Origin: Palsa-504 sp963808615
Lineage (GTDB): Bacteria; Actinomycetota; Actinomycetes; Streptosporangiales; Streptosporangiaceae
Assembly (NCBI GenBank): GCA_963808615.1
Contig: CAWEGV010000008.1
Coordinates: 5,974-69,973 of the forward strand
Direction: 5' to 3'
DNA length: 64,000 nt
Positions within the stretch are counted from its first letter, which is position 1, and each line of letters starts with the position of its first letter. Below are positions 34,704-46,441 of this stretch, piece by piece. A program made the position numbers and the translations under genes. Under the pieces are notes generated by a model. That model saw nothing but the letters and a program-made list of their open reading frames with translations, made no database searches and was not told the origin of the DNA.

Positions 34704-35999
34704 CTAGGCGCGGACGACCTGGTGGCCGATCTCAGATCCTTCGCGCTCGTTGGTCCCGGCGAAGGACTCGTTGAACAGCACCAGGCAGTGCGGCCCGATC
34801 TGGCCGGCGATGACGCTCATGCGCCGCAACTCGTCGTCCAGCCGCCCACTGGTCATGCCGGGATCTTCTTCCCTGATGAAGTGGGTGAAGATCCCGCGGA
34901 TCGCATCCGCCCGGTAGGACTGGGCGGTGACGAACAACCCGCATTGCATCATGAGCTGGGCCACGCCGACGCTGCGCAGGAACGTGGATTTCCCTCCCGA
35001 GTTGGCGCCGGTGATGATGACCAGGGTTTTCCCGTCGGCTTGCACGTCGTTGCCCACCACCGGGTCCTGTGACTGCAGCTCCAGGCAGGCGTCGCGCAGG
35101 TCCGTGCAGGTAAAGCTGAGCGTTGACGGCTGCGCAGGCTCGGGGGTGGAAACGGGTACCTCTTTGGCCGCGAGCCGGTCGGCGAGGTTGAGGCAGCTGA
35201 CGTAGAAGCCCAGCTCGGCCCGCAGCATGGTGAAGTAGCTGCCGATGTGGTCCGCGGACTGGGCGGTCGCGTTGGCGACCAGGTTGATCCCCCGGCTGGT
35301 GAGGTCCTCCAGGATCCGGCCCCCGGCCTCGTCTCGGGGCGAGAGGGTGAACGAGTAGGAGGAGCGCGGCCCGATCCCCAGCCGCTCCGTCCACCGTCGC
35401 GTGGCATCACCGGGGGCGCGCAGCACCAGGCCGGTCACGCTATTGTCCCGGTCAAGTCCGGCACTGATCAGCGGGCCAGCGCGGAAGCGCAGCTGCTTGA
35501 GGTGGAAGCTGATCTCCTCGAAGTACTCGTCGTCCAGCTCGCGCTGCAGCGTAGCGAACAGCGTCCGCATCCCGCCGGAGCGGAATTTCCCGGCATCGGC
35601 GTCGGCGATCTCCCGCAGTTGCCTGAGGCGGGCCACGTAGGCTTCGAGATGGCCGACCGCGCCGGACAGGTTGGACGAGGGAGTCTGGTATGTGCCGCCG
35701 TAATACCACAGCTGCCTCTTGTCCTGCAGGGCCCCGACCGCGACCGCGTACATCTGCCGGATGACCTTGGGCTGGGCCAGGCAGTCGGCCAGGACCCGCT
35801 GGCGGTAGCGTATAGCGTCCGGATCATCCAAGCTGGCCAGCAGCACCTGCGCGGACACCTCGAAGAGGAACTTGTCACCCGCGGCCATCGCCCGCAGCAG
35901 CATGGTCAGCTCCAGATCCCGCATCAGGTCCTCATGGCCGGGCGGCAGGCCCGCCCCGAAGTCGAAGTCCCGGTCCTGGTAGAGCAGGTAGACCTTCAT
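34704..35999 (-). CDS. MutS-like ATPase, 3' truncated
   Basis: 431 residues from ATG 35999, which overlaps the upstream MutS-like gene by 4 bp. Helical clamp-like regions precede the MutS domain V: Walker A IITGANSGGKSTFLRS, then GRLDDELRRMSVIA, and the Walker B-equivalent CLVLFNESFAGTNEREGSEI. The last reads Asn-Glu where MutS has Asp-Glu. The protein ends at QVVRA, roughly 90 residues short of relatives, only 10 bp from the dynamin-like gene end, so the 3' part was probably lost. There is no mismatch-recognition domain. The biological role of these short MutS-like proteins is unknown. Confidence 0.75.
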   Translation of the reverse strand: MKVYLLYQDRDFDFGAGLPPGHEDLMRDLELTMLLRAMAAGDKFLFEVSAQVLLASLDDPDAIRYRQRVLADCLAQPKVIRQMYAVAVGALQDKRQLWYYGGTYQTPSSNLSGAVGHLEAYVARLRQLREIADADAGKFRSGGMRTLFATLQRELDDEYFEEISFHLKQLRFRAGPLISAGLDRDNSVTGLVLRAPGDATRRWTERLGIGPRSSYSFTLSPRDEAGGRILEDLTSRGINLVANATAQSADHIGSYFTMLRAELGFYVSCLNLADRLAAKEVPVSTPEPAQPSTLSFTCTDLRDACLELQSQDPVVGNDVQADGKTLVIITGANSGGKSTFLRSVGVAQLMMQCGLFVTAQSYRADAIRGIFTHFIREEDPGMTSGRLDDELRRMSVIAGQIGPHCLVLFNESFAGTNEREGSEIGHQVVRA

Positions 36000-37595
36000 C
36001 GCCCCAGCCGCCCTCGCAGCCGCTCGTAGGTGACGTCGTGTTTCTCGGCGAGGGCCAGCGCATAGGCCAGGCCGTCGGCTGGCTTCCTGACCACCTTGTA
36101 GGTGCGCTCGGCCGGCTTCCCGGGATCGACCGTGCTCATCATGCTGACGACCTGCGCGCCGAGCGAGGCCAGCTCGTCCACGAATGTGACGTAGACGGCC
36201 AAGGCGTCCAGCCGCATGACCTTCGTCAGCAGCTTCGTTCCCAGGAAGCTGGCATCGTGCAAGGTGGTGGAGGCGAAGACCTCGTTCAGGATCACGATGC
36301 TGCAAGGGTGGCCGCCCGCAGGATCTTCCCGATCCTGATCAGGTCGTCCTCCAGCTTGCCGGTCATCTTGGTCAGGTCCTCCTCTGTTGCGAAGTGGGTG
36401 AAGAGGCGGTCGAACAGGAACAGGCGGGCAGCGCTGCCCGGGACCGGGCAGCCGACGCCGGCCAGGTGGTGGAGCTGGCCGAAGGTCCGGGCAAAGGTGG
36501 TCTTTCCTCCCTGGTTGGGCCCGGTGACGACGAAGATGCGCTCGGGACCTGCCAGGCGGAAGTCGTTGGTGACAACCGGCTTGCCCTCGAACAGGAGCTT
36601 GCGAGCCAGGGCCAGGTCGAAGGTGTCGGCGGCGTGGATTTCTTTGGAGCTGGCGGAGACCTCCGGATAGCAGAACAACAGGCCGGAGGCGCGAAGCGGC
36701 CTGATGTGGTCAAGGTAGGCCAGATAAAACTGGAGGTCGGAGTCGGCGCGCCGGATGCCCTTATCGAGGAAGCCAGCGTGCTGACGGCAGTACTCGTCCA
36801 GGGCAGTGAACTCCTCCGGGAACAGCCTGGCCACGAGCCCCAGGATCTGGGCGGCGACGTGGTTCATCCCCGGCCGCGTCCGGTAGCGGACCCGGTAGTC
36901 GTTGACCGCGCCCTGCTTGAAGCGCTCGAAGGTGTCGAGCACCCTGGCGCTGTAGTCGGCTTCCTCCTCGTAGCGGCTTACGTCACGTGGCTGCCCCGGA
37001 TGCGGATGCAGTAGCGGATCTGCCCGAGGGCGTCCTTGAGGTTCCTGGTATCGCTCACCAGGGCGGTGAACCCGGCCGAGGCCACATAGGAAGACAGGTA
37101 CTCCCGGAAGGCCAGCAAGGCGCGGGAGCTGATCTGCACCGAGGCCAGGTGCCCCGCCAGTGACTGCACCGCGTCGCAGTAGATGGCTGCCGCGTCCAGC
37201 AGCCAGCCCTCCCGGTGATAGCGGTCGTCCATCTTCGCCAGCTGACGCAGGTGAGCGCGCACCTCGTGCATGAGCCCGGCGAAGCGCTGGACCTCCTCGA
37301 ACAGGGCAGGATGGTCCAGGTCCTGGAAAACCTCCTGGCGGTAGCGCACCGCATCGGCATCGCGCAGGTGGCCGAACAGGACCTTCGTGATGAGGTCACC
37401 TTCCTCGCGATCGCCGACGATCGCCGCCACGATCTGGTCCAGGTTGAGGTCCGGCGCGAAGGAGCGATCCGCGTCCTGCTCGCTGGCGTCCCCGTCCGGC
37501 GGCGCCTCCTGGTACAGCAAGCTGAGGAAATGACCATCATCTTCTGATGGCGAAGCGTCCGGCCCTGGCGGGTTCGTCGATGCTCGCGATGTCAC
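35996..37595 (-). pseudogene. MutS-like ATPase, first of pair, two frameshifts
   Basis: GTG 37595 follows AGGAGGAAGG. The N-terminal part (to about 36980) shows FGHLRDADAVRYRQEVFQDL. After a one-base shift the frame YEEEADYSARVLDTF continues to the domain V Walker A VVTGPNQGGKTTFARTFG. A second one-base shift at about 36297 leads to the Walker B-like SIVILNEVFASTTLHDASFL (again Asn-Glu) and the C-terminus. Reassembled length is about 530 residues, homologous in plan to the second gene, so they form a tandem pair probably acting as a heterodimer. Confidence 0.75.
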
Positions 37596-37706
37596 GGCCT
37601 TCCTCCTGTTCCGGCCGCTAGTCGGTCAACAGGAGCCATCAGCCACCAGGGCGAGTCCGGCGAGCTCCATCGCCGTGATCTGATTCTACGACCACGTCCG
37701 GCCGGG

Positions 37707-38516
37707 TCAGCCCGGGTCGGCGAACCGGGGCGGGCGCTTGGAGAACTCTGCGGCGACCGCTTCGGCCTGGTTTGGGCTGCCGATGATAGCGCCGATCTCC
37801 TGCTGCTCCGCGGCGAAACCCGCCTCCAGGTCCACGCGGCCCGCCAGGTCCAGGAGCCGCTTCGCCGCCCGGATGGCATGAGGGCTCCGAGCCGCTACCG
37901 AACGGGCCAGCTCCAGGGCGGCCCGGCGCGGGTCAGCATCGACCCGGGTAGCCAGGCCCAGCGCGACGGCCTCTTCGCCGCGTACGACGCGCCCGGAGAA
38001 GGCCAGTTCCTTGGCCACGTCCCGGCCGACGAGTTCGGGCAGCAGCTGGGTACCCGTCATGTCCGGCACCAGGCCCCACCTGATCTCCAGCACCGACATC
38101 CTCGCGTCGGGCGCGACGATGCGGATGTCGGCGCCGAGCGCGATCTGCAGGCCGCCGCCGAGGGCGTTCCCGGTCACGGCCGCGATGACCGGGACGGGCA
38201 GCTCTGTCCAGACGTAGGCGGCGCGCTGCCCGGTGGCCCGGGCCGGCCCGCGGCCGGGGGGCAGATCGACCTGGAGGCTGAGCCGCTCGCCCTCACGCAT
38301 GGCCTGGAACCACCCGAAGTCCAGGCCCGCGCAGAAGTCCGGCCCCTGCCCGGACAGCACCACCGCCCGGACCCCTGGCTCGGACTTGAGCCGCTCGCCC
38401 GCCGTGACCAGGCCGGCGAACATCGCCCCGTCCAGGGCATTGCGCTTCTCCGGCCGGTTCAGGCGGACGTCCGCTACTGCGTCGGTGATGGTCACCGTGA
38501 CCCGCTGTTCGCTCAT
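37707..38516 (-). CDS. Crotonase / enoyl-CoA hydratase family protein
   Basis: 269 residues of the crotonase fold: LNRPEKRNALDGAMFAGL, GQGPDFCAGLDFGWF (oxyanion hole I), and ALGGGLQIALGADIRIVAPD with GLVPDMTGTQLLPELVG. The usual catalytic Glu positions are not obvious, so hydratase versus isomerase chemistry is open. ATG 38516 overlaps the isochorismatase stop by 4 bp; a longer upstream frame was rejected. Acts on acyl-CoA thioesters in the cytosol. Confidence 0.85.
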   Translation of the reverse strand: MSEQRVTVTITDAVADVRLNRPEKRNALDGAMFAGLVTAGERLKSEPGVRAVVLSGQGPDFCAGLDFGWFQAMREGERLSLQVDLPPGRGPARATGQRAAYVWTELPVPVIAAVTGNALGGGLQIALGADIRIVAPDARMSVLEIRWGLVPDMTGTQLLPELVGRDVAKELAFSGRVVRGEEAVALGLATRVDADPRRAALELARSVAARSPHAIRAAKRLLDLAGRVDLEAGFAAEQQEIGAIIGSPNQAEAVAAEFSKRPPRFADPG

Positions 38517-39046
38517 TTGAGCAGCTTCTGCACGTCGCGGAACTTCGGGTGCCGCGCGTCGTGCAGCCATTCGAACAGCACCATTTCCGACGTCACGATC
38601 TCCGCGCCGTGCTGCCTGGCCCGCTCGATCGCGGCCGCCCGGTCCGCCGGATCGCGCGAGCCGACCGCGTCGGCCGCCACCGCCACCCGGCGCCCGGAGC
38701 CGAGCAGGCCGAGCACCGTCTGCAGGACGCAGACATGCGCCTCGACTCCGGCGATGACGATCTGGCCGGCCCCGGCGGGCAGCAACGCGGAGAAGCCAGG
38801 ATCGGCCGCCGCCGAGAACGTCGTCTTGGCCAGGGTGGCCTGCGGGTAGGCCGCCAGCGGCGGCACCATGGCACCCAGCCCGGCCGGGTGCTGCTCGGTC
38901 GCGCGGATCGGCACGTCCAGAAGCTGCGCTGCTTCGGCGAGCCGGACCGACCGGGCCACCACGGCCTCGTGGTCATGGATGACGGGCATGAGCCGTTCCT
39001 GCAGGTCGATCAGCAGCAGCAGGGCGCCCTCGGCGGTGAGCAGCAT
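38513..39046 (-). CDS. Isochorismatase-family hydrolase
   Basis: 177 residues with the cysteine-hydrolase triad of the family: Asp in LLLIDLQERLMPV, Lys in TLAKTTFSA, and Cys in IAGVEAHVCVLQT. Relatives hydrolyse isochorismate, nicotinamide or N-carbamoyl compounds; this short, YcaC-like form has no assigned substrate. It is translationally coupled to the crotonase gene and lies 10 bp downstream of thrC-like coding sequence on the same strand. Confidence 0.88.
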   Translation of the reverse strand: MLLTAEGALLLLIDLQERLMPVIHDHEAVVARSVRLAEAAQLLDVPIRATEQHPAGLGAMVPPLAAYPQATLAKTTFSAAADPGFSALLPAGAGQIVIAGVEAHVCVLQTVLGLLGSGRRVAVAADAVGSRDPADRAAAIERARQHGAEIVTSEMVLFEWLHDARHPKFRDVQKLLK

Positions 39047-39056
39047 GCCATCGACG

Positions 39057-40304
39057 CTACGTCATCAGGCCGCGAGGCGTCATCGGGTGTAACACGGGAA
39101 TCGAGCCGGACGCGGGAAGCACGGGCGCGCGGACCGGCATGGTGTCCGGGTAGATCAGCCCGGTGCCGGTGTTGAGCACGACCACCTCGTCGGTCTCGGC
39201 CAGCCAGCCGGACGCGCGCAGCTGACGGACGGCGGCGAAGCAGGCGGCGCCCTCCGGGCAGATGAAGCTGCCCTCAACCCGAGCCACCTCACGCTGATCG
39301 GCCAGCAGCGCCTCATCGGTCACCGACACGGCGTTGCCGCCGGTGGCATAGAGCGCTTCGAGGATGAGGAAATCGCCCAGGGCCTTCGGCACGGTCAGGC
39401 CGAAGGCCACCGTCTGCGGGTCCGGCCACGGCTCGCTCTCGGTGGCGCCGGCGCCGAACGCCCGCACGATCGGCGCGCAGCCGTCCGGCTGAACGGCGAC
39501 CAGCCGCGGCAGGTCGCCCGACACCCAGCCGAGCTCGAGCAGTTCGCGCAGGGCCTTGAAGATGCCGATGATGCCCACCCCGCCGCCGGTGGGATACACG
39601 ATCACGCCGGGCATCCGCCAGCCAAGCTGCTCGGCGATCTCCAGGCCCATCGTCTTCTTGCCCTCGATCCGGTACGGCTCCCTGAGCGTGGCGACGTTCT
39701 GGTAGCCGGGGCGCCGCGGCAGGGCATCCGCGACCAGCCGGCCGGCGTCCCCGATCTGCCCGTCGACCAGGTACAGCTCGGCTCCGGCCGCGGCGCACTC
39801 GGCCCGGGTGATCAGCGGGGCGGCGGCGGGCATCACGACCAGGCTCCGCATCCCCGCCCGCGCCGCGTAGACCGACCAGGCGGCCCCGGCGTTGCCGTTG
39901 GTCGGCATGGCGATCGCGGCCACGCCGAGCTCGGCGGCCCTGGACACGCCGACCGCGGCGCCGCGCGCCTTGAACGTGCCGGTCGGGATGAGGCCCTCGT
40001 CCTTCATCAGCAGCTCCGGCACCCCGATGGCCCGGCCGATCTTCGGCATGGGCAGCAGCGGCGTCATGCCCTCGCCCAGGCTCACCACGCGGGTAGCCTG
40101 ACGGACCGGGAGCAGCTCGTGGTAGCGCCACAGGTCCGCGGGCCTGCCCCCGACGTCACGCGGAGATGCCTGGCGGGCGACCTGCCGCAGGTCGTACCGG
40201 GCCAGCAGGGGAGACCCGCAGGAGCAGGTGCCCTGCACCCGGTCGGCGTCGTGACGGGTTCCGCAGCGGGGGCAGTCAAGGTGGGAGAGGGCGGAGTAGG
40301 GCAT
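39057..40304 (-). CDS. thrC: Threonine synthase
   Basis: 415 residues of the PLP fold II group. An N-terminal zinc-ribbon-like head (LDCPRCGTRHDADRVQGTCS) precedes the PLP lysine motif PTGTFKARGAAVG, the TNGNAGAAWSVYAARAG block and the glycine-rich phosphate loop YPTGGGVGIIG. Converts O-phospho-homoserine to threonine. ATG 40304 starts MPYSALSHLDC, matching the family; the longer frame to 40430 overlaps the divergent gene leader. Last step of threonine biosynthesis, cytosolic. Confidence 0.88.
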   Translation of the reverse strand: MPYSALSHLDCPRCGTRHDADRVQGTCSCGSPLLARYDLRQVARQASPRDVGGRPADLWRYHELLPVRQATRVVSLGEGMTPLLPMPKIGRAIGVPELLMKDEGLIPTGTFKARGAAVGVSRAAELGVAAIAMPTNGNAGAAWSVYAARAGMRSLVVMPAAAPLITRAECAAAGAELYLVDGQIGDAGRLVADALPRRPGYQNVATLREPYRIEGKKTMGLEIAEQLGWRMPGVIVYPTGGGVGIIGIFKALRELLELGWVSGDLPRLVAVQPDGCAPIVRAFGAGATESEPWPDPQTVAFGLTVPKALGDFLILEALYATGGNAVSVTDEALLADQREVARVEGSFICPEGAACFAAVRQLRASGWLAETDEVVVLNTGTGLIYPDTMPVRAPVLPASGSIPVLHPMTPRGLMT

Positions 40305-40422
40305 CGGCGGCGATTCTTCCTCGGGTCGACAGTGGGGCGTGGCAGGATCGGACCCGCGACACGCCGCATGCCGAGGCTGCGCGACGCGGATCCGGACCCG
40401 GCCAGGGAGCTGCCGCGACGAC

Positions 40423-43352
<2,930 letters not shown>

Positions 43353-43372
43353 TAACCGGGCTCCCGGTCAGA

Positions 43373-43423
43373 AGTGTCCCGCTGACACTGGACGCTCTCC
43401 CACAAGTGTCCTACGGTGCTGTC
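43373..43423 (+). promoter_or_regulatory. Putative promoter/operator of the hyp block
   Basis: AGTGTC (43373-43378) and GACACT (43384-43389) form an inverted repeat with a 5-base spacer, and AAGTGTC recurs at 43404-43410. TACGGT (43412-43417), a TANNNT -10 pattern, ends 6 bases before ATG 43424, suggesting a leaderless transcript. The regulator is unknown. Confidence 0.4.
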
Positions 43424-44089
43424 ATGGCCTGGGAGACGGCCGACTCACTCGAGCCGGAGTTCAGGAGCGAGCCGGGCGGGCCGGTCGACGAAGCTGCGGC
43501 CCGCCGCCTGTTCGAGCTGCGCGGCGCGCCCGCCCGCGACCTGGCCGGACAGGCCGACGCGGTGACCACCGCGTGTCATGCCATGGCGGTGCGGTTCCAC
43601 CGCGGCGGCAAGCTGGTCGTCTTCGGCGCCGGCGGCTCGAGCCCGGACGCGCAGCATGTGGCGGTGGAGTTCGTGCACCCGGTCATCGTCGGCAAGCGGG
43701 CGCTTCCGGCCATCTCGCTGACCACCGACGTGGCCACGGTCACCGGGATAGCCGAGCGGGACGGCGTGGCCGCGATCTTCGCGCACCAGATCCGCTACCT
43801 GGCCGATCCGGCCGACATCGCCCTGGGGATCTCGGCCGACGGCAATAGTGCCAGCGTCCTGGCCGGGCTTGAGGCAGCGGCCGGCCTGGGCCTGCTCACG
43901 ATCGCCCTGGCGGGCGGGAATGGCGGCCGGATCGCGGCGAGCCAGGCCGTCGATCACGTGCTGCTGGCGGCCTCCTCCGATCCGCGGGTGGTCAAGGAGC
44001 TGCAGGTGACCACCTACCACGTGCTGTGGGAGCTGGTGCACGTATTCTTCGAGCAGCCGGGAGTGCTCGCTCCGGGAGTGGTGACATGA
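43424..44089 (+). CDS. SIS-domain (phosphoheptose-isomerase-like) protein, first copy
   Basis: About 221 residues of the GmhA-type SIS fold: LVVFGAGGSSPDAQHVAVEF, ALPAISLTTDVATVTGIAE, ISADGNSASVLAGLEAA, and a C-terminal helix YHVLWELVHVFFEQPG. SIS proteins bind phosphosugars. In GmhA the sugar is sedoheptulose 7-phosphate, but in this setting it precedes hydrogenase maturation genes, so a non-LPS role is likely. The frame extends upstream to 42926 without similarity; ATG 43424 sits at the end of a promoter-like block. It overlaps the HypC-like gene by 4 bp. Confidence 0.8.
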   Translation: MAWETADSLEPEFRSEPGGPVDEAAARRLFELRGAPARDLAGQADAVTTACHAMAVRFHRGGKLVVFGAGGSSPDAQHVAVEFVHPVIVGKRALPAISLTTDVATVTGIAERDGVAAIFAHQIRYLADPADIALGISADGNSASVLAGLEAAAGLGLLTIALAGGNGGRIAASQAVDHVLLAASSDPRVVKELQVTTYHVLWELVHVFFEQPGVLAPGVVT

Positions 44090-44301
44090 GCAGTGAGTGG
44101 CCAGAGTGCGTGGGAGATGTCTGTGTGACCTGCTCCGACACCGCGGTGGAGGTCACGGTGCTGCGCCTGCTGGCCGACCAGATGGCCGTGGTCGACACCG
44201 GCTCGGGCCAGGAGACGGTCAGCGTGGCCCTGGTGACCGCGAAGGCCGGCGACGCGATCCTGGTTCACGCCTCCGAAGCCATCGCGGTGGTAGGGAGATG
44301 A
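44086..44301 (+). CDS. HypC/HupF-like chaperone, variant N-terminus
   Basis: 71 residues with the small OB-like HypC fold: VTVLRLLADQMAVVDTGSGQ and ALVTAKAGDAILVHASEAIAV. Canonical HypC begins Met-Cys and uses that Cys to hold the Fe(CN)2CO unit. Here the start is MSSEWPECVGDVCVTCSD, so the cysteines are at positions 8, 13 and 16 behind an N-terminal extension. ATG 44086 overlaps the SIS stop. A second, canonical HypC lies 0.7 kb downstream, implying divided roles. Confidence 0.75.
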   Translation: MSSEWPECVGDVCVTCSDTAVEVTVLRLLADQMAVVDTGSGQETVSVALVTAKAGDAILVHASEAIAVVGR

Positions 44302-44305
44302 CCTG

Positions 44306-45031
44306 GTGACGCGGCAGGAGGATCACCCGGCCAGTGACGCGATGGAGTCGCTGTACCCGTTCCTGTACTCCGACCAGGCCGACCTGTCCGCCGTGCTCGA
44401 GCAGGTTCGCGCCTCGACCGTGGCCAAGGTCCAGGAGATCGGCGAACTGCGCCGCACGGTCTGCGCGCGCGACGGGGCCCGGATGGCCGGTTGCGCGCAG
44501 CAGATGGCGGCCAGGTTCGGCGCCGGGGGCCGCCTGTTCGCCTTCGGCAACGGGGGCAGCGCCACCGACGCGCAGCAGCTCGCCACCTTGTTCCTGAACC
44601 CCGGCGGCGGCCTTCGCCCGCTGCCCGCGTTCGGCCTGGCCAACGACACCTCCGTGGTCACCGCGCTGTGCAACGACATCGGCGTGGACGTCGTGTTCGC
44701 CCGGCAGCTTGCCGCGTTCGGCGGCCGGAACGACATCGCGGTGGGCCTGTCGACCAGCGGCAGCTCGGCCAACTTGCTGCGCGCCTTCGACGAAGCGAGC
44801 CGGCGGGGCATGCTCACCGTCGGGCTGGCCGGCTATGACGGCGGGAAGATGGCCGAGCTGGACAGCATCGACTACCTGTTCGTGGCGCCGTCTTCTTCTG
44901 TGCACCGGATCCAGGAGGCGCAGACCACCATCTACCAGGTGCTGTGGGAGCTGACCCTGGCCGTGCTCGCCCCGCTGCGCCCGCTCAGCCATCAGGAAGA
45001 GGTGTCAGATGTGCCTCGGCATCCCCGGTGA
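44306..45031 (+). CDS. SIS-domain (phosphoheptose-isomerase-like) protein, second copy
   Basis: 241 residues, paralogous to the gene at 43424: RLFAFGNGGSATDAQQLATL, LANDTSVVTALCNDIG, GLSTSGSSANLLRAFDEA, and TTIYQVLWELTLAVL at the C-terminus. GTG 44306 has GGGAG about 12 bases upstream. Its last 23 bases overlap the hypC start, so the two are translated together. The tandem SIS/HypC arrangement suggests a two-subunit SIS protein working with the maturation factors; no experiment known to me defines this. Confidence 0.8.
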   Translation: MTRQEDHPASDAMESLYPFLYSDQADLSAVLEQVRASTVAKVQEIGELRRTVCARDGARMAGCAQQMAARFGAGGRLFAFGNGGSATDAQQLATLFLNPGGGLRPLPAFGLANDTSVVTALCNDIGVDVVFARQLAAFGGRNDIAVGLSTSGSSANLLRAFDEASRRGMLTVGLAGYDGGKMAELDSIDYLFVAPSSSVHRIQEAQTTIYQVLWELTLAVLAPLRPLSHQEEVSDVPRHPR

Positions 45032-45281
45032 GGTCATCGAGCTCCACCCGGAGCAGCCCGACCTGGCCAAGGTTAACGTGAGCGGCGTGCGCCGGCTGAT
45101 CAACATCGGCCTGCTCAGCGACGACCCGCCCGTACCGGGCGAATGGGTGCTGATCCACGTCGGCTTCGCCCTGTCGAAGATCGACGAGGCCGAGGCGGCC
45201 GCGGCCATGGAGTTCCTGGAAGGCATCGGGCAGGCCTACGAGGATGAGATCGCGGCGCTGAAGGCATCGCTGATCGAGTAG
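45009..45281 (+). CDS. hypC: HypC hydrogenase maturation chaperone
   Basis: 90 residues beginning MCLGIPGEVIEL, with the essential Cys2 that carries the Fe(CN)2CO cofactor precursor between HypD and the hydrogenase large subunit. NVSGVRRLINIGLL and PGEWVLIHVGFALSKIDEAEA are family landmarks. GAAGAGG precedes ATG 45009. HypD follows after 23 bp. Confidence 0.95.
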   Translation: MCLGIPGEVIELHPEQPDLAKVNVSGVRRLINIGLLSDDPPVPGEWVLIHVGFALSKIDEAEAAAAMEFLEGIGQAYEDEIAALKASLIE

Positions 45282-45304
45282 ATCGAGTAAGGAGCGTGGG
45301 AACC

Positions 45305-46441
45305 ATGCGGTTCGTCGACGAATTCCGTGATGCCGACAAGGCCCACGCGCTGGCCGCCAAGATCGCGGCCCTGTGCGAGCCCGGCCGTCGGTACAAGCTG
45401 ATGGAGGTGTGCGGGGGGCACACGCACACGATCTACAAGCACGGCCTGGAGGACTACCTGCCCGAGTCGATCACCCTGGTGCATGGCCCCGGATGCCCGG
45501 TGTGCGTGATCCCGATGGGACGCGTGGACGACGCCATCCACCTGGCCTCGCAGCCGGACGTGATCATGACCTCGTTCGGCGACATGATGCGGGTGCCGGG
45601 AAGCGGGGGGTCGTTCTTCGACGCCAACGCCGAGGGCACGAACATCCGCATGGTGTACTCGCCGCTTGACTCGCTGAAGATCGCCCGGCAGAACCCGGAC
45701 AAGCAGGTCGTGTTCATGGCGATCGGCTTCGAGACGACCGCGCCGTCCACCGCGATGACCATGATCCGCGCGGCCGCGGCCGGGCTGACCAACTTCTCGG
45801 TGTTCTGCAACCACGTCACGATCATCCCGGCCATCAAGGCCATCCTCGACTCCCCCGACCTGCGGCTCGACGGCTTCATCGGGCCGGGGCACGTGTCCAC
45901 GGTGATCGGCTGCCGGCCGTATCAGTTCATTGCCAGGGACTACGGCAAGCCCGTGGTGGTGGCCGGGTTCGAGCCGCTGGACATCCTGCAGTCCATCTAC
46001 ATGCTCATGCTCCAGCTGTCGCAGGGCCGGTCCGAGGTGGAGAACCAGTACTCGCGGGTGGTGCCGTGGGACGGCAACCTGGTGGCGCTGAAGGCGATCA
46101 ATGAGACGATGGAGCTGCGGCCTTACTTCGAGTGGCGCGGGCTCGGCTTCATCTCGCACTCCGCGCTCCAGGTCCGGGAGAAGTACGCGGCCATGGACGC
46201 CGAACGGCTGTTCCAGGTGCCCGGGGTCCGGGTGGCCGATCCCAAGGCCTGCCAGTGTGGTGAGGTGCTCAAGGGCGTGCTCAAGCCCTGGGAGTGCAAG
46301 GTGTTCGGTACCGCGTGCACGCCGGAGACCCCCATCGGGACCTGCATGGTGTCCCCGGAAGGCGCCTGCGCCGCCTACTACAACTTCGGCCGGATGAACC
46401 GGAACCGGGTGGCCGAAGCGGCACAGGTGGGTCGGTCATGA
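45305..46441 (+). CDS. hypD: HypD hydrogenase maturation iron-sulfur protein
   Basis: 378 residues. Family motifs are all visible: MEVCGGHTHTIYKHGL, HGPGCPVCVIPMGRVD, MTSFGDMMRVPG and the C-terminal cysteines of the 4Fe-4S cluster (ACQCGEVLKG, WECKVFGTACTPETPIGTCM, PEGACAAYYNFGR). With HypC it assembles the iron centre with CO and cyanide ligands. ATG 45305 follows AAGGAG. The stop overlaps the hypE ATG by 4 bp. Confidence 0.96.
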   Translation: MRFVDEFRDADKAHALAAKIAALCEPGRRYKLMEVCGGHTHTIYKHGLEDYLPESITLVHGPGCPVCVIPMGRVDDAIHLASQPDVIMTSFGDMMRVPGSGGSFFDANAEGTNIRMVYSPLDSLKIARQNPDKQVVFMAIGFETTAPSTAMTMIRAAAAGLTNFSVFCNHVTIIPAIKAILDSPDLRLDGFIGPGHVSTVIGCRPYQFIARDYGKPVVVAGFEPLDILQSIYMLMLQLSQGRSEVENQYSRVVPWDGNLVALKAINETMELRPYFEWRGLGFISHSALQVREKYAAMDAERLFQVPGVRVADPKACQCGEVLKGVLKPWECKVFGTACTPETPIGTCMVSPEGACAAYYNFGRMNRNRVAEAAQVGRS

